DNA from: Pseudomonadota bacterium
GTDB taxonomy: Bacteria; Bdellovibrionota_B; Oligoflexia; Oligoflexales; RGVZ01
Assembly: GCA_026390495.1 (NCBI GenBank)
Contig: JAPLFV010000206.1
Span: 1 to 35,140 of the forward strand
DNA length: 35,140 nt
Direction of reading: 5' to 3'
The position numbers and the translations under genes are program-made. Shown here piece by piece: positions 31,362 through 35,140 of this stretch; within the stretch, counting starts at the first letter, position 1; the number at the start of each line of letters is the position of its first letter. The notes beneath the pieces were generated by a model. That model searched no databases and was not told the origin of the DNA. It saw only the letters and a program-made list of their open reading frames with translations.

Positions 31362-33449
31362 ATGTCATTAGTTCGAGAAGTCGCAGTTGGAAACAAAACC
31401 ATTACGTTCGAATTCAATAAGTACGCCAAACAAGCTGCGGGGTCCGTTATGGTGTCCTGTGGTGACACCCAAGTATTAGTCGCTGTTTGTGCTTCTGATG
31501 AAGCTAAACCAGATCAAGATTTTTTCCCCCTAAGCGTCGACTACTTTGAAAGGTTTTATGCTGCCGGCCGGATCCCCGGAGGATTTTTTAAACGAGAAAC
31601 AAAGCCAAGCGACCATGAAGTTCTCATGAGCCGAGTTATTGATCGTCCCTTGCGCCCTCTCTTTCCAGAGCATTTTGTAAACGACGTTCAAGTTACCTGT
31701 ACAGTCATGTCTTATGATCCTGAGCACAACCCAGCTCCTTTGGCACTTATGGGAGCTAGTGCTTGCCTTATGATTTCCGATATTCCTTTTGATGGTCCAG
31801 TAGCTGCACTTCGAATTGGCATGAAAGATGGCCAATATATTTTAGATCCAAAAACTGGATTTGAAGGCGATCTAGATTTGAATATTGCGGCAAAGCCTGG
31901 CGCTGTTTTGATGGTGGAAGCAGGTGCGAACTTTCTAACTGAAGAGCAAATGTTAGATGCCATCAATTATGCTCATAAACTGATGGAACCTGTTTTCGAA
32001 ATGCAAATCGCTTTGCAAAAATCCATTGGCAAAGCAAAGCGCTCTGTTGCAGAACCAGCATGGGATGCAACCGTCAAAAAGAAAGTTTATGAAATGGCCA
32101 CACCATTAGTTCAAAAAGCATTTAGCATTCATGCTAAAGCCGAACGAAAAAATGCTATTTCTCTTCTCTCAAAAGATGTCATTACTGCGGCCAATCCGAC
32201 TGGCGATTCGACAACAACTAAGCATATCAAGAAGATGCTTGAAGACGTTCAGTTCCGAGTTATGAGAGGAACCATTATTGAGGAGCGCAAACGTATCGAT
32301 GGGCGAGGTCTTACTGATATTCGACCTATTTCATGTGAAGTTGGCATCTTAAAACGCCCACACGGCTCCGCTCTTTTCACACGTGGCGAAACTCAAGCGT
32401 TAGCATCTGTCACCTTAGGAGCAGGCGATGATGAACAGCGCCTCGACAATTTGGCAACTCCCCATACAACAAAAAACTTTATGCTTCACTATAACTTCCC
32501 TGGATACTCTGTGGGAGAAGTTAAACCGAACCGAGGCCCTGGACGAAGAGAAGTTGGACATGGAGCTCTAGCAGAAAGAGCTATTGCACAAGTGATCCCA
32601 GATCGATCTGTGTTTGGATACACCATTCGTCTCGTGTCCGAAGTATTGGAGAGTAACGGATCGTCGTCTATGGCGAGTGTTTGCTCAGGCGTCATGGCCC
32701 TTCTTAAAGCGGGTGTTCCGATCAAAGAACCAGTCGCAGGAATCGCGATGGGCTTGATCAAAGAAGGCGATAAGTTTGCTATTCTTTCAGACATCTTAGG
32801 TGACGAAGATCATCTAGGTGATATGGACTTTAAAGTTTGCGGTGGACAAAACGGCATCACAGCATTGCAAATGGACATCAAAATTGGCGGCCTAACAAGA
32901 GACATACTTTCACAGGCTCTTTCGCAAGCGCGCGAAGGTCGTCGCCATATTTTAGGCAAAATGACTTCGGCCATCACGACGCCTGGAGAGCTTAGTGATT
33001 ACGCTCCTCGAATTTTCCAAGTTAAGATCAAACCTGATCGCGTTCGTGATTTGATTGGTCCCGGTGGTAAGAACATTAAGAAGATTGTTGCTGATACCGG
33101 CGTAAAACTTGATGTCAATGACGACGGCATGATTAGCATCGTCGCAATGGATGTTCCAAGTGCAGAAGCTGCCAAGAAGATGATTCGCGCTGTTACCAGT
33201 GATCCAGAAATCGGCGCCATCTATTTAGGTGTTGTGAAGAAAATCATGGATTTTGGCGCCTTCGTTGAAATCAAACCTGGAACAGAAGGACTCTGTCATA
33301 TTTCTCAGCTCGACAATGCGCGCGTTGAACGTACAGAAGACGTCTGCAAAGAGGGCGAAGAAATGCTTGTAAAGGTTTTGGAAATCGATCGCCAAGGTAA
33401 AATCAAATTATCTCGTAAAGAAGCTTTAGGAAAAAAACCAACTGCATGA
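31362..33449 (+). CDS. pnp: Polyribonucleotide nucleotidyltransferase (PNPase)
   Basis: Phosphorolytic 3'-to-5' exoribonuclease of mRNA decay. 695 residues with the standard order: RNase PH domain 1 (about 1-225), alpha linker (about 235-310), RNase PH domain 2 (about 315-545), KH domain with IGPGGKNIKKIV near 565 and C-terminal S1 domain (about 620-690). Catalytic-domain landmarks such as DFFPLSVDYFERFYAAGRIPGG, FTRGETQAL and the DILGDEDHLGDMDFKV block are intact. AAGGA lies 6 nt before the ATG. Its stop overlaps the dut start by 4 bp (ATGA), so dut is likely coupled. Confidence 0.98.
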   Translation: MSLVREVAVGNKTITFEFNKYAKQAAGSVMVSCGDTQVLVAVCASDEAKPDQDFFPLSVDYFERFYAAGRIPGGFFKRETKPSDHEVLMSRVIDRPLRPLFPEHFVNDVQVTCTVMSYDPEHNPAPLALMGASACLMISDIPFDGPVAALRIGMKDGQYILDPKTGFEGDLDLNIAAKPGAVLMVEAGANFLTEEQMLDAINYAHKLMEPVFEMQIALQKSIGKAKRSVAEPAWDATVKKKVYEMATPLVQKAFSIHAKAERKNAISLLSKDVITAANPTGDSTTTKHIKKMLEDVQFRVMRGTIIEERKRIDGRGLTDIRPISCEVGILKRPHGSALFTRGETQALASVTLGAGDDEQRLDNLATPHTTKNFMLHYNFPGYSVGEVKPNRGPGRREVGHGALAERAIAQVIPDRSVFGYTIRLVSEVLESNGSSSMASVCSGVMALLKAGVPIKEPVAGIAMGLIKEGDKFAILSDILGDEDHLGDMDFKVCGGQNGITALQMDIKIGGLTRDILSQALSQAREGRRHILGKMTSAITTPGELSDYAPRIFQVKIKPDRVRDLIGPGGKNIKKIVADTGVKLDVNDDGMISIVAMDVPSAEAAKKMIRAVTSDPEIGAIYLGVVKKIMDFGAFVEIKPGTEGLCHISQLDNARVERTEDVCKEGEEMLVKVLEIDRQGKIKLSRKEALGKKPTA

Positions 33450-33883
33450 TTAGTTTAAAAACCAATGACCCAAGTTTAATGCCTCAGTATGCGACAAAGC
33501 ATAGTGCTGGCGCAGATATTAAGTCATCCGTCGATCTTATCATTCCTGCCGGTACGCGTGCGCGCGTACCGACAGGCGTTTGGATTGACACTGTACAATG
33601 GGACAAAGTTCCAAGTGGATTTATTCCCGAGATTCAAGTTCGAGCTCGTTCTGGTCTAGCCTTCAAGCAGGGAATCATGCTCACAAATGGCGTGGGGACA
33701 GTTGATGCAGACTATCCTGAAGAAATAGGAGTCCTGCTTTATAACTCGGGAACGTCTGATTTTGTCATCCAAAAGGGCGACCGCATTGCGCAAGTCACAA
33801 TCAATTTAGTAGCAAGATTTGACAATGCAGTTTCCAGTTCCGACTCAGACCGCAAAAGTGGGTTTGGTTCGACCGGGAAATAG
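33446..33883 (+). CDS. dut: dUTP pyrophosphatase (dUTPase)
   Basis: Trimeric enzyme hydrolysing dUTP to dUMP and diphosphate, keeping uracil out of DNA and supplying dUMP. 145 residues with the five motifs: AGADIKS (22-28), RARSGLA (67-73), GVGTVDADY (near 82-90), GDRIAQ (111-116) and the P-loop-like GFGSTG at the end. The catalytic Asp in motif 3 (VDADY) is kept, but the usual YRGEI is YPEEI and motif 2 reads RARSG rather than GRSSG. An insertion near 48-56 is also unusual. It overlaps pnp by 4 bp. Confidence 0.92.
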   Translation: MISLKTNDPSLMPQYATKHSAGADIKSSVDLIIPAGTRARVPTGVWIDTVQWDKVPSGFIPEIQVRARSGLAFKQGIMLTNGVGTVDADYPEEIGVLLYNSGTSDFVIQKGDRIAQVTINLVARFDNAVSSSDSDRKSGFGSTGK

Positions 33884-33948
33884 AATTCACGCCTCAGAGT
33901 TTCAAAGTATCTTTCAGATTCGCAAAAATTATTCATAAGGAGCATCGC

Positions 33949-34992
33949 ATGTCCAAGTCAAAAGCGTACGCAGCAATGACAGCAAAAGCACCTTTGGTTC
34001 CCTTTACGTTTGAACGTCGAGAGCCAAAAGACTTCGATGTTTCCATTGACATAAAGTTTTGTGGAATCTGCCATTCCGACATCCACTCTGCTCGTGGCGA
34101 ATGGGGCGATGCCATTTTCCCAATGGTTCCTGGCCATGAAATAGCAGGCATCGTCAAAAGCATTGGCAAAAAGATCACAAAATTTAAAGTTGGAGACCAT
34201 GTTGGTGTCGGTTGTTTTGTGGACTCTTGTCGGACTTGTAATCCTTGTAAATCGGCAGAAGAGCAATACTGCGAACAATTCCCAACCTTCACGTACAATT
34301 CACTCGAAAGAGAAACAAAAGCTCCCACATTCGGAGGTTATTCCGATCACATCGTTGTCAATCAGGATTACGTCCTAAGGATTCCAAGCCATCTGCCACT
34401 CGACGCTGCTGCTCCCCTTTTGTGTGCGGGAATTACGTTGTATTCTCCACTGAGACACTGGAAGGTGGAAAAAGGAACAAAAGTTGCGATCATTGGACTT
34501 GGTGGCTTGGGGCATATGGGCGTTAAACTCGCTGCGGCAATGGGAGCAGAAGTCACTGTTCTCAGTCAGTCAAACAAAAAAGAACAAGATGCAAAACGTC
34601 TCGGAGCCCATCACTTTTTCGCTACAAACGACAAATCAGTTTTTGCAAAACTCGCTAATACCTTTGACTTGATCATTAACACCGTATCAGTTGACATCAA
34701 CTGGGGTGATTATCTCGGGCTATTGCGTTTAGATGGAAATATGGTGATCGTAGGCGTACCCGAAAAACCAGTGATGATGACAGCGGGTCCGCTCATCTTT
34801 AGGCGTCGCAACTTAGCAGGTTCGCTTATAGGTGGCATCAAAGAAACTCAAGAGATGCTGGATTTTTGCGGTAAGAATAATATCGTTTGCGATATCGAAA
34901 AAATCCCTATGGAGAAAGTCAACGAAGCATATGAACGAGTCGTTAAGAGCGACGTTCGATACCGCTTCGTATTGGACATAAGCACTCTATAA
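33949..34992 (+). CDS. Zinc-dependent NADP alcohol dehydrogenase (YahK/Ahr/CAD type)
   Basis: Medium-chain dehydrogenase/reductase reducing aldehydes to alcohols. Catalytic zinc ligands are C41 (CGICHSD), H63-E64 (PGHEIAG) and C159. The structural zinc has C94, C97, C100 and C108. The nucleotide-binding motif GLGGLGHMG is at 183-191, followed by a Ser-Gln-Ser stretch (SQSNKK) typical of NADP-preferring members. 347 residues, normal. AAGGAG sits 8 nt before the ATG. The substrate cannot be defined from sequence; broad-range aldehyde reduction is usual in this branch. It follows dut by 65 bp and is followed by a convergent hairpin. Confidence 0.93.
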   Translation: MSKSKAYAAMTAKAPLVPFTFERREPKDFDVSIDIKFCGICHSDIHSARGEWGDAIFPMVPGHEIAGIVKSIGKKITKFKVGDHVGVGCFVDSCRTCNPCKSAEEQYCEQFPTFTYNSLERETKAPTFGGYSDHIVVNQDYVLRIPSHLPLDAAAPLLCAGITLYSPLRHWKVEKGTKVAIIGLGGLGHMGVKLAAAMGAEVTVLSQSNKKEQDAKRLGAHHFFATNDKSVFAKLANTFDLIINTVSVDINWGDYLGLLRLDGNMVIVGVPEKPVMMTAGPLIFRRRNLAGSLIGGIKETQEMLDFCGKNNIVCDIEKIPMEKVNEAYERVVKSDVRYRFVLDISTL

Positions 34993-35007
34993 AGGAACTG
35001 GACCAAA

Positions 35008-35026
35008 TGGGACACTTTAAGTCCCA
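35008..35026. terminator. Small convergent hairpin after the alcohol dehydrogenase
   Basis: TGGGAC / GTCCCA, 6-bp stem with a 7-nt loop, between the dehydrogenase stop and the stop of the partial minus-strand gene. A short TTTTG lies a few nt downstream on the plus strand. A weak, possibly bidirectional terminator. Confidence 0.45.
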
Positions 35027-35034
35027 GAGTTTTG

Positions 35035-35140
35035 TTACTTCATTTGGCTGTTACAAATTCGTAAAGCAATGGTTGCCTTGTCCTTAACGAATGGGACCTG
35101 CTCAATTCTACTTAAGGATTCCAATCGCTCTATCATAGAA
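35035..35140 (-). CDS. C-terminal end of an unidentified gene, N-terminus beyond window
   Basis: A minus-strand frame is open from the window edge to a TAA at 35035-35037, giving 34 codons that end RICNSQMK. The peptide (ERLESLSRIEQVPFVKDKATI within it) has ordinary amino-acid composition and looks like a helical protein end. The stop is placed just past a hairpin, convergent with the dehydrogenase, which is where a gene end would be expected. Too short to identify. Confidence 0.45.
   Translation of the reverse strand, partial: SMIERLESLSRIEQVPFVKDKATIALRICNSQMK

Noticed and set aside
35034-35040. GTTACTT near the right edge as a further fic-type operator
   Set aside because: A single copy without a dyad, falling on the stop codon region of the partial gene; most likely chance.

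Overview
The window looks like chromosomal DNA of a motile, AT-rich Gram-negative bacterium. It most resembles Bdellovibrionota (Bdellovibrio-like, formerly Deltaproteobacteria). The reasons are a flagellar block flgF-G-A-H-I-J-M-N-K-L-csrA-fliW, a CarD/CdnL protein, many secreted proteins and lipoproteins with no recognisable function, and a huge NHL-repeat lipoprotein. The taxonomic call is inference from gene content, not from a database search.

Layout. (1) 1-814, minus: the N-terminal 271 residues of a class II Fic AMP-transferase, running off the window. Three GTTACTT/AAGTAAC dyads lie upstream of it. (2) 1132-6139, minus: a translation/transcription-termination block rho > prfA > prmC > AI-2E-type permease. 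(3) 6608-9703: small exported proteins of unknown function around rimO. (4) 9924-13499, plus: a 1191-residue lipoprotein made of an Ig-like domain and about 16 NHL-type blades. It converges on (5).

(5) 13525-24731, minus: a long flagellar operon. It begins at a good sigma-54 promoter (24785-24800) and reads flgF, flgG, flgA, flgH, flgI, [129-bp inverted repeat], flgJ (rod-binding domain only), flgM, flgN, flgK, flgL, csrA, fliW, and a class IV aminotransferase. It encodes the distal rod, the P and L rings with their chaperone, the anti-sigma-28 factor, the hook-filament junction proteins and their chaperone, and the CsrA/FliW pair that sets flagellin translation. (6) 25017-28308: three lipoproteins, one a predicted di-haem c-type cytochrome with two InlB-like repeats. 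(7) 28377-29300: a flagellin gene, insulated by a strong convergent hairpin. (8) 29421-30557: carD and a RibD_C/DHFR-like reductase behind a near-consensus sigma-70 promoter. (9) 30873-34992, plus: rpsO, pnp, dut and a zinc alcohol dehydrogenase. (10) 35035-35140: the last 34 codons of an unidentified minus-strand gene.

The most notable signals are regulatory. The csrA leader carries two tandem copies of a Shine-Dalgarno segment. Each copy can present AAGGAG in a hairpin loop, the shape CsrA binds, and the proximal copy is csrA's own ribosome binding site. Just upstream is a (GTTTTT)5 simple repeat, and the csrA-fliW spacer is also structured. Together these suggest an autoregulated, possibly length-variable CsrA-FliW switch inside the flagellar operon. 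The other notable items are the palindrome with a bidirectional-terminator core between flgI and flgJ, an FlgH with a long coiled-coil tail, and the operator array upstream of fic. Start codons were revised where a Shine-Dalgarno and family N-terminus agreed (flgF, flgL, fliW, rpsO, and two lipoproteins).
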